Assembly: GCF_000238095.2 (NCBI RefSeq)
Contig: NZ_JH815225.1
Location: 1,812,030 to 1,876,029, forward strand
Direction: 5' to 3'
DNA length: 64,000 nt
Origin: Peptoanaerobacter stomatis
GTDB taxonomy: Bacteria > Bacillota > Clostridia > Peptostreptococcales > Filifactoraceae
Shown here in pieces: positions 26,942-36,710 of this stretch. Positions within the stretch are counted from its first letter, which is position 1, and each line of letters opens with the position of its first letter. The notes beneath the pieces are model-generated. The model did not search any database, was not told where the DNA came from, and saw only the letters and a program-made list of their open reading frames with translations. Both the position numbers and the translations under genes were made by a program.

Positions 26942-27130
26942 TTTTGAAAGTACTGCTGATTTCAGCGTATTTATATATTATAGTTAAGGTTTTTTAAATA
27001 TGATTTGATAGACTTTTTTAGGTTGAAAGGTATTTTTTATATGAATTTTTATATCAAAGGCGTTTAAAAAATCAAGCTAAAAAATCTGCACAATATATTG
27101 TGCAAAATATTAATTTTAGGAGGTTTTGAT

Positions 27131-28456
27131 ATGTTATTATTTAACCCTGTTGTTATATCGGTTATTGTAATGTGCGTACTTTGCTTGATCAAACTTAATG
27201 TACTTCTTGCAATATTAGTATCAGCAGTAGTTGCAGGTGTTGCAGCGGGAATGCCTATTTATGCACCCGGAGCTGACAACAACATAATTGATGTACTTAT
27301 TTCTGGTATGGGGGGAAACTCAGCGACTGCACTTAGCTACATATTACTTGGAGCATTCGCAGTGGGACTTGCAAAATCAGGTCTCGGAACAATATTATCA
27401 GTAAAATTATCAAAGGTATTATCAGGTAAAAAATTCTTTATGATTTTTGCTATAGCGGTTATATCTTGTTTTTCACAAAACTTGGTACCTATACATATAG
27501 CGTTCATACCTATATTGATACCACCACTACTTGGCTTAATGAATAAGCTTAAAATAGACAGAAGAGCTATGGCTTGTGCACTTACATTTGGACTTAAAGC
27601 GCCATATATAACACTACCTGTAGGATTTGGTCTAATATTCCATGAGATATTGGTAAAAAATATTTCTGAAAACGGAGTAGAAATATCAATATCTGATACA
27701 CGTTCAGTTATGTGGATAGGTGGATTATCAATGTTGCTTGGTTTGATATTCTGCGTTTTTGTACTATACGGAAAAGACAGAGAGTATAAAGACCTTCCTA
27801 TAATGGGAGCAGAAGATGCACCTAAGGATGTTGTAATGACTAAAGAAGCTTGGGGAGCATTAGCAGGTTGTATCGTTACAGCAGTAGTTTCAATATTTAC
27901 AGAATCACTTCCTTATTCAGCTATTGCAGGTCTATTCGTAATGGTTGCTACAGGTTGCGTAAAATGGAAAGATATAGATGAAGTTATGAACGGCGGTATA
28001 GGAATGATGGGATTCATAGCTTTCGTTATGTTGGTTGCATCAGGATATGCTACTATACTTAGACAAACAGGAGCGGTTGAAGAGCTTGTTACATCGGCAG
28101 CAGCTTATATGCAAGGTTCAAAAACGGTAGCAGCATTTATAATGCTTATGATAGGTCTACTTATAACAATGGGTATAGGTACATCGTTTGGTACTATTCC
28201 AATAGTTGCAGCAATATATGTACCGCTTTGCAACCATATGGGATTCTCACCGGCATCTATAATATTACTTATAGGTATTGCAGCAGCACTTGGTGATGCA
28301 GGTTCACCGGCATCAGACTCAACACTTGGACCTACATCAGGTCTTAATGCTGACGGACAACACGAACATATATGGGATACATGCGTTCCTACATTTATAG
28401 CTTACGACATACCTTTAGTAATAGGTGGAGTTATTGGAGCTACAATATTTGGATAA
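27131..28456 (+). CDS. NhaC/YuiF-type amino-acid carrier, possibly histidine
   Basis: A 441-residue membrane protein with about 11-12 hydrophobic segments, in the Na+/H+ antiporter superfamily branch that contains B. subtilis YuiF. Visible features are SQNLVPIHIAFIP, FGLKAPYITLPVGFG, GIGTSFGTIP and a conserved GDAGSPASDSTLGPT loop. The branch is often linked to amino-acid catabolic genes; here it stands between a racemase-like gene and hutH, so histidine uptake is inferred, with Na+ or H+ coupling unknown. ATG 27131 has a perfect TAGGAGG 8 bases upstream. A strong hairpin follows the gene. Confidence 0.8.
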   Translation: MLLFNPVVISVIVMCVLCLIKLNVLLAILVSAVVAGVAAGMPIYAPGADNNIIDVLISGMGGNSATALSYILLGAFAVGLAKSGLGTILSVKLSKVLSGKKFFMIFAIAVISCFSQNLVPIHIAFIPILIPPLLGLMNKLKIDRRAMACALTFGLKAPYITLPVGFGLIFHEILVKNISENGVEISISDTRSVMWIGGLSMLLGLIFCVFVLYGKDREYKDLPIMGAEDAPKDVVMTKEAWGALAGCIVTAVVSIFTESLPYSAIAGLFVMVATGCVKWKDIDEVMNGGIGMMGFIAFVMLVASGYATILRQTGAVEELVTSAAAYMQGSKTVAAFIMLMIGLLITMGIGTSFGTIPIVAAIYVPLCNHMGFSPASIILLIGIAAALGDAGSPASDSTLGPTSGLNADGQHEHIWDTCVPTFIAYDIPLVIGGVIGATIFG

Positions 28457-28468
28457 TATATAAAAACT

Positions 28469-28505
28469 AAATATATAGCCTATTTATACAAATAGGCTAT
28501 ATATT
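28469..28505. other. strong hairpin between the carrier and hutH
   Basis: AATATATAGCCTATTT pairs perfectly with its mirror 5 bases on. It is followed by A's rather than T's on the plus strand, so it is more likely a stability or processing stem than a standard terminator. A further small palindrome, TGATATT-GCCT-AATATCA, lies at 28738-28755 before hutH. Nothing else was seen in the 397-base space. Confidence 0.6.
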
Positions 28506-28853
28506 AAAAAATACATCAGAAAAAAATTGGTAATACAGGATTTGCTCATAAAACTTTGAATTTATGCAGTTAAATTATATGGAAGTCTTAATTTTGAATA
28601 AACTGTAGTAGATTTGTACACATAAATTTATAAATTTTATAGAACAAATGGATAAATTCTAATCAGAGATATTTTATACAAGTTTTAAATAAAAAATTAA
28701 ATATAAGGATTCAATTTATATAAATATATTAGGGTTTTGATATTGCCTAATATCATTTAGTGTGTAAAAAATATTAATTTGAAAGCAATACATGCTTAAA
28801 TTTAAGTATGGTTTATATAAAAATTTCTTAAATATAAAAAGGAGAACAATAAG

Positions 28854-30398
28854 ATGAAAGAGTTTAAAGAAATTGTACTTACAGGTAATGACCTTACACT
28901 TGAAGAATTGGTCGCAGTTACAAGACATAATGTAAAAGCTGTTTTAAGTGAAGAAACAATAAAAAACATAGAAGACTCAAGAAAAATAATAGATGATATA
29001 GTAGAAAATGAAAGAGTAATATACGGAGTAACAACAGGATTCGGAGAATTTTCAAAAGTAAGCATATCAAAGGAAGACTGTAAAACTCTACAAGAAAATC
29101 TTATACGTTCACATGCTTGTGGATATGGAGATCCGCTCACTACAGATATAGTAAGAGCTATAATGCTTACAAGAGTAAACGCATTGTCAAAAGGATACTC
29201 AGGAATAAGACTTATGACTGTTCAAACACTTCTTGCTATGCTTAATAAAGGCGTTCACCCAATTATACCTGAAAAAGGATCACTTGGAGCATCAGGAGAC
29301 CTTGCACCTTTAGCACATATGGTACTTCCTATGCTTGGACTTGGAGAAGCTGAATATCAAGGAACTGTTATGACAGGTAAAGAAGCTATGGAAAAAGCTG
29401 GAATACCTACAATTCAGTTGGATGCAAAAGAAGGATTGGCTCTTATAAACGGAACACAAGTTTTAACATCAGTAGGAGCATTAGCGACTTATGACGCAAT
29501 AGAATTATTAAAAGTTGGAGATATAGCAGCAGCACTTTCATTAGAAGCACTTAGAGGAATAACAGATGCATTTGATGAAAGACTTCATGTAATAAGAAAT
29601 CATCATGGACAAGTAGTAACAGCAAGAAATATGTTAAAATTAGTAGAAGGTAGCACATACACTACAAGACAAGCTGAACTTAGAGTACAAGACGCATACT
29701 CACTAAGATGCGTACCTCAAATACATGGAGCAAGTAAAGATACAATAGCTTATGTAAAATCAAAAGTAGAAATAGAGCTTAACTCAGTAACTGACAATCC
29801 TATAGTAACAAGAGAAGGCGACGTAATATCAGGCGGAAACTTCCACGGAGAACCTATGGCACAACCATTTGACTTCTTAGGAATAGGCGCTGCGGAAATA
29901 GCAAACGTATCAGAAAGAAGATTAGAAAGATTAATAAATCCACAATTAAATGATCTTCCTGCATTCTTAACAAAACACGGTGGACTTAACTCAGGATATA
30001 TGATTACTCAATATGCAGCAGCAGCATTAGTATCAGAAAATAAAATACTTGCTCATCCTGCATCAGTAGATTCAATACCGTCATCAGCTAATCAAGAAGA
30101 CCTTGTAAGTATGGGAACAATAGCAGCAAGAACAGCAAGAGATATAGTAAGCAATGCAAAAAGAGTATTGGCTACAGAATTAATGGCAGCTTGCCAAGCT
30201 ATAGATTTCAGAGCTGACAAAGGCTTCAAATTAGGAAAAGGAACACAAAAAGCTTATGATGTAATAAGAGAAGCTTCTAAATTCATCGAGGTGGATACAG
30301 ATATTCAAATGTATCAAGAGTTAAACAAAGTAACAGAAGTAATTACAAACGGTAAATTATTGGAAGCGGTAGAATCGGCAGTAGAATTAGAATACTAA
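28854..30398 (+). CDS. hutH: histidine ammonia-lyase
   Basis: Deaminates L-histidine to urocanate, the first step of conversion to glutamate. The 514 residues are standard length. The Ala146-Ser147-Gly148 triad that cyclises to the MIO electrophile lies in GSLGASGDLAPL, the active-site Tyr57 in VIYGVTTGFG, and the HNHGQ-like region is RNHHGQVVTAR. A GGSFHG-like motif reads GGNFHGEPMAQP. AAAAGGAGAA precedes the ATG. The later hut genes (hutU, hutI, ftcD or hutG) are not in the window, so the pathway must be completed elsewhere. A strong terminator follows. Confidence 0.96.
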   Translation: MKEFKEIVLTGNDLTLEELVAVTRHNVKAVLSEETIKNIEDSRKIIDDIVENERVIYGVTTGFGEFSKVSISKEDCKTLQENLIRSHACGYGDPLTTDIVRAIMLTRVNALSKGYSGIRLMTVQTLLAMLNKGVHPIIPEKGSLGASGDLAPLAHMVLPMLGLGEAEYQGTVMTGKEAMEKAGIPTIQLDAKEGLALINGTQVLTSVGALATYDAIELLKVGDIAAALSLEALRGITDAFDERLHVIRNHHGQVVTARNMLKLVEGSTYTTRQAELRVQDAYSLRCVPQIHGASKDTIAYVKSKVEIELNSVTDNPIVTREGDVISGGNFHGEPMAQPFDFLGIGAAEIANVSERRLERLINPQLNDLPAFLTKHGGLNSGYMITQYAAAALVSENKILAHPASVDSIPSSANQEDLVSMGTIAARTARDIVSNAKRVLATELMAACQAIDFRADKGFKLGKGTQKAYDVIREASKFIEVDTDIQMYQELNKVTEVITNGKLLEAVESAVELEY

Positions 30399-30425
30399 AA
30401 TCGGTATATAGGATAACTCATAAAT

Positions 30426-30468
30426 AAAAAATGCGACTATTTTCAATATAGGAGATAGTCGCATTTTT
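30426..30468 (+). terminator. terminator after hutH
   Basis: AAAAATGCGACTAT...ATAGTCGCATTTTT, a 14-bp stem with a 14-base loop and T-run. Confidence 0.9.
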
Positions 30469-30893
30469 GTAGTTTAACATTATATAATATTAATTAGTGT
30501 TTAGTATTAAAGAATATTGGCTATAAAATATATTGCTTTTTAAAATCTTTTTAACTAAAAAATAGTTAATTTATACTGGACTATATTTACTAAAATTGAT
30601 AAAATATAAAATGGATTTGTTTAATATAATTTTTGGGTTTATATTAAAAATAGTATTTAAGTTTTCAATAATATTTTTATACTTATTTTTGTTAAAATTT
30701 TAAGATTAATATACGATATAATAATTGTATGCATATTTTTGTAATTCTTAAAAAATTGTTCAGCATTAGTATGAAGAAAAAAATATAGGTATAGTTCTTT
30801 TTACATCTAAAAGAATTTTACTATTGAGTTTTGTACACAACTTGGTTTTACATAAAAGTATATTTAAATTTATTTTTAGAATAGGAGATTAAA
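30469..30893. other. 425-base space before the chemoreceptor gene
   Basis: AT-rich. It contains a TTTAGTATTAA motif near 30498 like the ends of the palindromic elements, but no second arm was identified. No gene was seen. Confidence 0.35.
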
Positions 30894-32888
30894 ATGAAAT
30901 TAAGAAGTAAAATGTTGGCATTTATAGGATTGCCTGTATTATTTGTATTATTGATACTTTCGGTTATATCATACAAATATTCAGACAGCTTGTTAGTGAG
31001 TGAATCGGAAAATTCGATGAAAATGACAGCAGAAAAATATGGCTCAGATATAGAAACACTAATACAAAGCAAAATAGCATATGTAGATGTAATATCATTG
31101 GAAATCTCAAAAATGGTACCTGAAGAAAAAGAACTTATAGAAGATTTAACTTACTATTCACAAAAAGTTCCTGGTACATTAGGATTTCTTTCAGGCTTTG
31201 AAAATGGGAAATATTATGACGGAACAGGTTGGGTGCCTGATGCATCATACGACCATACAACAAGAGAGTGGTATAAAGGAGCAATAGGTAAAAATGTCGC
31301 TTTTATATCAAAACCGTACACAAATGCTTCAGAAGGTGCAATGGTTGTAACAATAAGTGAGGGGATAAACCCTTTAGACTCTTCAAAACCTAAGGGAGTA
31401 GTAGCGACAGATATATCAACAAAAGAATTAGTCGAAATGGTAAACAGCATAAAGATAAAAGACACAGGAGCAGCATTCTTGTTAGACGGAGACGGAAACT
31501 TTATGGTGCACTCAAAATACACACTTACAGACAATATAGCAACAGTAGAAAACGGAGCATTACAACCATTTATGGATAAATTTTTAGACACCGAATCAGA
31601 CTTTTTTGAGGCAAAAGTAGGAGGAGTGCAAAGATTTTATTTCACATACCCGATAAAAAACACAAGTTGGGTATTAGCCCTATCAGTACCAAAAGCAGAA
31701 GTATTAGAAGGCTCATCAACATTAGGTAAATTTATGCTATTAATAAGCATAATATCACTGATAATAGTAATAGCAGTAATATACTTAGTAGCAAACTCAA
31801 TAACAATACCAATAATAAAACTAAGCGAATGCGTAAAAGGAATGGCAGAGTACGATTTAACCCTAACAGAAAAATCAGCCTCAGTAATATACTCAAAAAA
31901 TAAAGACGAAATAGGAATAATATCAAGAGCCTTAATACAAGTAAAAACAACAATGAAAGAAATAATGACAAACGTAAACGATTTGGCAAGTCAAGTATCA
32001 GCCTCATCAGAAGAATTAACAGCAACAAGTGAACAATCAGCCCAAGGAGCAGAACAAATATCAAGAGCAATAAACGACATATCCCAAGGAGCAATGACCC
32101 AAGCAGAAGACATGCAAAGAGGAGCAGAATCCATGGAAGTAATGGAAAAAGCCCTAAAACAAACAGAAGAAATAATAGAAAAACTAAACCAAACAACAAA
32201 ACAAGTATACGAAGCAAAAGAAAACGGAATGACAGCCCTAAGAGGATTAATAAAAGCAACAGAAGAATCACAAACAGCAGCAGGAGGAGTAGCGCAAGTA
32301 ATCCAAAACACAAACGAAAGCGCAATAAAAATAGAATCAGCAAGCGACATGATAAAATCAATATCAGACCAAACAAATCTGTTAGCCCTAAACGCAGCAA
32401 TAGAAGCAGCAAGAGCAGGAGAAGCAGGGAGAGGATTTGCAGTAGTAGCAGAAGAAATAAGGAAATTAGCAGAACAATCAAACACATTCACAGAAGAAAT
32501 AAAAGAAATAGTATCAGAGCTTACAGAAAAGACAGGACAAGCAGTAGAGACAATGGAGAAAGTAGGAAAGATAGTAGAGCAGCAATCAGTAAAAGTAGAA
32601 GACACAAGAGAACAATTCAACATAATATCAAAAGAATTAGACAACAATAAAGAAGCAGTAGAAAAATTAAATGAGTCAGGAAAAGAATTAGAAAAGACAA
32701 AAGAAAGTCTGATGGGAATAATAGAAAGTCTATCAGCCCTATCAGAAGAAAATGCAGCATCAGTACAAGAAACATCAGAGACAGTAGAAGAACAGACAGC
32801 ATCATCTGAAGAGATAGCAGCATCAAGTGCACACTTAGCAGATATGGCACAAGAGATGAGTGAGATGGTAGCTAAATTTAATCTTTAA
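30894..32888 (+). CDS. methyl-accepting chemotaxis protein with dCache amino-acid-sensor motif
   Basis: A 664-residue inner-membrane receptor. TM1 is at about 9-27, followed by an extracellular dCache_1 domain (about 35-275), TM2 at about 280-300, HAMP (about 300-355) and a cytoplasmic signalling coiled-coil whose hairpin tip contains [19 protein letters not shown]. The distal-pocket residues of the known amino-acid-binding dCache motif appear to be present: Tyr119, Arg124, Trp126, Tyr127, Tyr142 and Asp173. With hutH and the carrier just upstream, an amino acid, perhaps histidine, is a plausible ligand. GGAGATT precedes the ATG. The cytoplasmic half has noticeably T-poor codon choice compared with the sensor half. 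Confidence 0.93.
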   Translation: MKLRSKMLAFIGLPVLFVLLILSVISYKYSDSLLVSESENSMKMTAEKYGSDIETLIQSKIAYVDVISLEISKMVPEEKELIEDLTYYSQKVPGTLGFLSGFENGKYYDGTGWVPDASYDHTTREWYKGAIGKNVAFISKPYTNASEGAMVVTISEGINPLDSSKPKGVVATDISTKELVEMVNSIKIKDTGAAFLLDGDGNFMVHSKYTLTDNIATVENGALQPFMDKFLDTESDFFEAKVGGVQRFYFTYPIKNTSWVLALSVPKAEVLEGSSTLGKFMLLISIISLIIVIAVIYLVANSITIPIIKLSECVKGMAEYDLTLTEKSASVIYSKNKDEIGIISRALIQVKTTMKEIMTNVNDLASQVSASSEELTATSEQSAQGAEQISRAINDISQGAMTQAEDMQRGAESMEVMEKALKQTEEIIEKLNQTTKQVYEAKENGMTALRGLIKATEESQTAAGGVAQVIQNTNESAIKIESASDMIKSISDQTNLLALNAAIEAARAGEAGRGFAVVAEEIRKLAEQSNTFTEEIKEIVSELTEKTGQAVETMEKVGKIVEQQSVKVEDTREQFNIISKELDNNKEAVEKLNESGKELEKTKESLMGIIESLSALSEENAASVQETSETVEEQTASSEEIAASSAHLADMAQEMSEMVAKFNL

Positions 32889-32907
32889 AAAAATTTTACA
32901 ATTAAAA

Positions 32908-32956
32908 ACCGACCTTCAAACGTTAGATTTTTTTGGTCTAACTTTTGGGGGTCGGT
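32908..32956. terminator. bidirectional terminator, chemoreceptor / thioesterase
   Basis: Two-tier hairpin: outer stem ACCGACC / GGTCGGT and inner stem GTTAGA / TCTAAC, with A/T-rich flanks on both sides. It lies between two convergent genes. Confidence 0.75.
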
Positions 32957-32963
32957 ACATTTT

Positions 32964-33737
32964 TTATTGTGGTCTTTCAGTCCATTTAAGTTCCAAAACA
33001 GTTAACAGTATATTTTTGCTTGAATATATTTCGTGATAAGTACGCAGATTATCCATATAAGTTTTACATATTATATCTCCATCTTCTCCTGTTTCTTTTT
33101 TATAGGTTATGGATAAGTGAGAAACTTTATATTTTTTTAAAAAATCTTCGTGTTGGTGCAGACTTTCTATAGCCCAATCCACATATTTTACGTTGTTGGC
33201 ATGATGATTGGAGTCTATGTCATAAAATCTTATCGGAAATATTGTTTGAATAAAATCGTCTTGTCTTTTTTCCAATCTTAGCGGTTTTTCGGGCATATCA
33301 TATATATATTTTTGATTTTCATTGAGTTCTTCTATATTTATCTTTGCCGCCTCCAATATTTCTTGTGGAAGTTTTACTATTTTTCGTTGCTCTATATTTA
33401 TTACAACCCATTTCGCAGTGGCTCTGCCTATAAGTTTATCGTCTTTATCATATATTCCGAAATATCTTATAAAATACATACCTTTTCTGTCTACAGCAAA
33501 AGTTTCTATTCTTATAGTTTGTGCGTATAATTTTGTTTTTTCTATATCAACTTTCCATTCGTACAGTATCCAAGCAAGACCTTGCCTTATCAAATAAAAT
33601 GGATCAAAGCCAAGTTCATTGGTGTGTTTTGTTGATACGGTTCCCATTATTTCAAGTAATTGTGGAATCTTGATGTCGTAATATCTGTCGACATCTCTGA
33701 AATCTACAATGTAGTTTTCGCTATATGTTTTTAACAT
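32964..33737 (-). CDS. acyl-ACP thioesterase
   Basis: Releases fatty acids from acyl-carrier protein in the cytoplasm. A double-hotdog FatA/B-like protein of 257 residues. The second domain carries the expected active-site cluster, with DIDSNHHANNVKYVDW around residue 170 (Asp, Asn and His residues). The first domain shows the usual FRDVDRYYDI and WILYEW segments. ATG 33737 is chosen because GAAAGG lies 9 bases upstream; ATG 33755 has no such site. In anaerobic Firmicutes this enzyme may adjust membrane lipid chains or release free acids. It is a single gene, convergent with the chemoreceptor, with priA behind it on the same strand. Confidence 0.9.
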   Translation of the reverse strand: MLKTYSENYIVDFRDVDRYYDIKIPQLLEIMGTVSTKHTNELGFDPFYLIRQGLAWILYEWKVDIEKTKLYAQTIRIETFAVDRKGMYFIRYFGIYDKDDKLIGRATAKWVVINIEQRKIVKLPQEILEAAKINIEELNENQKYIYDMPEKPLRLEKRQDDFIQTIFPIRFYDIDSNHHANNVKYVDWAIESLHQHEDFLKKYKVSHLSITYKKETGEDGDIICKTYMDNLRTYHEIYSSKNILLTVLELKWTERPQ

Positions 33738-33883
33738 TTTATTATACCTTTCCATATATACTTCTAAAAATAAAAAATTATTTCTTAATGAATTTAAACA
33801 ATAATTCAGTATGCAAACAATATAAATTATAATGTTTTAAACTATTTCGATTTTTATAGTGTTTACTTCTACTTGAGTAAAAT

Positions 33884-36121
33884 TTAAAGCATATTATCAG
33901 GATTAACATCAATAGACACACTCACATTATCTGAGCTTAAAACTATCTTTCTTTTGGTGGTTAAAGTATAGTTTATCATTTTTTTAGCTGTTGACAAGGT
34001 TTCATTGTCACTCCTTAATACGATTTGATAGCGATATTTTTGTTCTATCCTTGTGATTAAGCAAGGGGAAACATCGTATATTTTGAGTTTTGCCGAGAGT
34101 TTAGTGTTGTTATAGAATGTGAGTGCCTCTTTTACTTTTATAGCTGATGAAAATGCGGTCTTTTCGTCAATAGATGATACTGTTATACGTATCAGATTTC
34201 CGAAAGGTTCGTATCTGAATATCTGCCTTTTTTCCAATTCGTCTTGATAAAATGCGTCATAGTTGTGATTTTTTAAGAAAAATAATAGTGAATTGGAATG
34301 TGAAAATGTCTGTATGATAACTGTTCCGTCATCATTTCCTCTGCCGGCTCTGCCTCCGACTTGTTCTATGATGTTGTAAGAGCGTTCAAGTGCTTTGTAA
34401 TCAGGAGAATTTATTCCTTGATCTGCATTTATCACACCTACTAATGAAACTTTTGGAAAATCGTGTCCTTTTCCAATCATTTGTGTACCTATGAGTACAG
34501 ATTGTGAGGTATTTCTGAAATCTGTCAATATTTTTTCGCTCATACCTTTTTCTTTTGATGTGTCTTTGTCCATTCTGAATATATTTGCTGAGGGAAACAG
34601 ATGTTTTACCTGATTTTCTATTTTTTGTGTACCTGTGCCAAGCATCATAAAATGCCCTTCATTACACTTAGGACAAGATGAAAAAGCAGATACTTCATAT
34701 CCGCAATAATGGCATTTATATGAATGTGTTGTTTTATGATATGTTAGCGATATATCGCAGTTTTCACATTTGGGCACATAACCGCAATTATCACAAGTCA
34801 ACTGATTGGAATAACCTCGTTTGTTTAAAAACAGTATAATACTGTTGCCTTTTGCAAGCTCTCTTTTCATCTCTAATTGTAAGGTTTTACTTAAATCCAA
34901 ATTATTACCGTTTTTCATCTCTTCAAGCATATTTACGATAACTACTTGTGGAAGAGGCTTATTGTTTGCTCTGTTTAACAATTTGAACAGATGATATTTT
35001 TTTAACTCGGATGCCTCATAGTATTGTGTGATTGACGGTGTTGCAGTGGCTAATATAAGCAGTGCGTCATTTTGTTTTGCAATTTTATTTGCTACTTCAA
35101 TGGTGTCGTATTTTGGAGATTGCTCTGATTTATATGCTTCATCGTGGCATTCGTCGATTATTATTACGCCTATATCTTCCAAAGGACTGAAAAGTGCTGA
35201 ACGTGCGCCTATTACTATTTTTGATATTTTGTTTTTTATTTTCAGCCATTGTTCAAATTTTTCTCTTTTTGTCAGATTGCTGTGTATTACAGCTATGTCT
35301 TCGTCAAATTCGTTTGAAAATCGTGCAATTGTCTGCATTGTGAGGGATATTTCCGGTACTAATATTATTGCGGTCTTTTGTTTAGAAAGTAAGTATTTTA
35401 TAATTTCTATATACACCTGTGTCTTACCGCTGCCTGTTATTCCGTGTAACAGTACTGATTTGTTTTCATCAGTGTCATAGATATTTTTTATGCTGTTAAA
35501 TATTGTTGCCTGTTCAGCGTTTAATTTTATATCCGGTTTTTTATTTTTTGTAAATCTGTTTTTTGAAAAAACTGTAAGTTTTGAAGTTGTGATTATATTA
35601 AGTTGTTCTAACTCGTTTATATAACTGTTAGTTTTTATATCAAGCATTTCTTCTAATACAGGTTTTGTTATATTTTCGTATTTTGCTATTGCATTTAGAA
35701 AACTTAGTTTATTTTTGGCATTTTTTCTTGTGTTTTTTATAAGCTCCTGCAATTTTTCCTTATCATTAAGAGTTATTTTGATGGTGTAATGCTCGGAAAG
35801 TTTTGTGTATTTTGATGGAGAGGTAAATAGTTTGAATGCCTCATAATAACTGCACATATAGTTATCTCTGATGAATATAGCTGTGTCTATTTGTTTTTGT
35901 GTCAGTGAATAGGTGTGTTCTAACGCAGATATTATTTCTTTTGTTTTGTTTGTGATTTCTGATTTATTTTTGTATATTATTATTCCTTCTATAACTTTGT
36001 TGCCTATGCCAAACGGAACTATTACAATATCGCCTATATTATAGTCGTTATCGGATTTATATGTGAAAAGCATATCTATATATTTTGATTGTTGCATCAA
36101 TGATAAATCGTAGGTATTCAT
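33884..36121 (-). CDS. priA: primosomal protein N' (replication restart helicase)
   Basis: A 745-residue superfamily 2 helicase that reloads replisomes at stalled forks. N-terminal DNA-binding domain, then helicase core with Walker A GITGSGKT (near 230), DECH box, and a zinc module of paired cysteines (CDNCGYVPKCENC and CHYCGYEVSAFSSCPKC, about 445-490), then motif V/VI with GTQMIGKGHDFPKV and EQVGGRAGRG. Length and order are typical. In many Firmicutes priA is followed by def and fmt; here the downstream neighbour is instead a thioesterase, so that gene order is not kept. Confidence 0.96.
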   Translation of the reverse strand: MNTYDLSLMQQSKYIDMLFTYKSDNDYNIGDIVIVPFGIGNKVIEGIIIYKNKSEITNKTKEIISALEHTYSLTQKQIDTAIFIRDNYMCSYYEAFKLFTSPSKYTKLSEHYTIKITLNDKEKLQELIKNTRKNAKNKLSFLNAIAKYENITKPVLEEMLDIKTNSYINELEQLNIITTSKLTVFSKNRFTKNKKPDIKLNAEQATIFNSIKNIYDTDENKSVLLHGITGSGKTQVYIEIIKYLLSKQKTAIILVPEISLTMQTIARFSNEFDEDIAVIHSNLTKREKFEQWLKIKNKISKIVIGARSALFSPLEDIGVIIIDECHDEAYKSEQSPKYDTIEVANKIAKQNDALLILATATPSITQYYEASELKKYHLFKLLNRANNKPLPQVVIVNMLEEMKNGNNLDLSKTLQLEMKRELAKGNSIILFLNKRGYSNQLTCDNCGYVPKCENCDISLTYHKTTHSYKCHYCGYEVSAFSSCPKCNEGHFMMLGTGTQKIENQVKHLFPSANIFRMDKDTSKEKGMSEKILTDFRNTSQSVLIGTQMIGKGHDFPKVSLVGVINADQGINSPDYKALERSYNIIEQVGGRAGRGNDDGTVIIQTFSHSNSLLFFLKNHNYDAFYQDELEKRQIFRYEPFGNLIRITVSSIDEKTAFSSAIKVKEALTFYNNTKLSAKLKIYDVSPCLITRIEQKYRYQIVLRSDNETLSTAKKMINYTLTTKRKIVLSSDNVSVSIDVNPDNML

Positions 36122-36710
36122 ATTTTTTTCTTTCTAATACCGAAAACTGATTAAAATATTTAATTTATATTTTGATTTTTAAAGAGTTATCGGTATAAAC
36201 TGTATATTTGTTGGTTTGTAAATAATTATGTATATAAAAATTATAAATTTTAAAAATTTTTTTGTTATTATGGAGTTTTAATCGAATAATATCGTAAAAA
36301 AAACATATATACATTTTATCAAAAAAAAAGCTTTTTAGTCAATGTAATTAGGTGGTTGATTATAAATTTTAATTTAGCTTTTTGATAACATATAGGGCAA
36401 ATGAAAGTCGAGGGAGAGTAATGTTAAGTGAAGTGAGTCTTGATATGAAGTCTAATACTGATAGCCAATTAAACAGTATAGATAATCCATATCTTATGAG
36501 TAATACTTTTGCAATATCTTTAGTTAATGAATTTATGGTGTAGCATAATCTATTTACTAAATTTTTCGATATTTCTATTGGTTTTTAGTATAAAACATAA
36601 GTGTATGATTTTAGGATAAAATTTTATAAATTAAAAAAATCAAGATTAATATATATTTATTATTAGAAAAATTTGATATAATAATCTTAATATAATTTAG
36701 GGAGAATGAA
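36122..36710. other. priA-rluA divergent intergenic region
   Basis: A 589-base AT-rich space holding only a possible 40-codon gene (separate entry) and a TTTTTAGTATAAAACATAAG segment near 36583 that recalls the palindromic-element ends without a clear mate. Confidence 0.35.
36421..36543 (+). CDS. possible 40-residue small protein
   Basis: ATG preceded by AGGGAGAG with about 3-4 bases spacing, then 40 codons ending MV and TAG. The peptide starts MLSEVSLDMKSN and is polar with no signal or membrane segment. No family was recognised. The good ribosome site is the only support; it could equally be the leftover start of a lost gene. Confidence 0.35.
   Translation: MLSEVSLDMKSNTDSQLNSIDNPYLMSNTFAISLVNEFMV

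Noticed and set aside
28469..28505. Hairpin after the carrier gene as a rho-independent terminator
   Set aside because: It is followed by A's, not T's, on the transcribed strand, so it is listed only as a hairpin.
31732..32487. Long leucine-rich open frames on the minus strand (also 31991-32647 and 32617-32850)
   Set aside because: They are the complement of the Ala/Glu/Lys-rich signalling helix of the chemoreceptor; no ribosome site, and composition is a by-product of T-poor codons.
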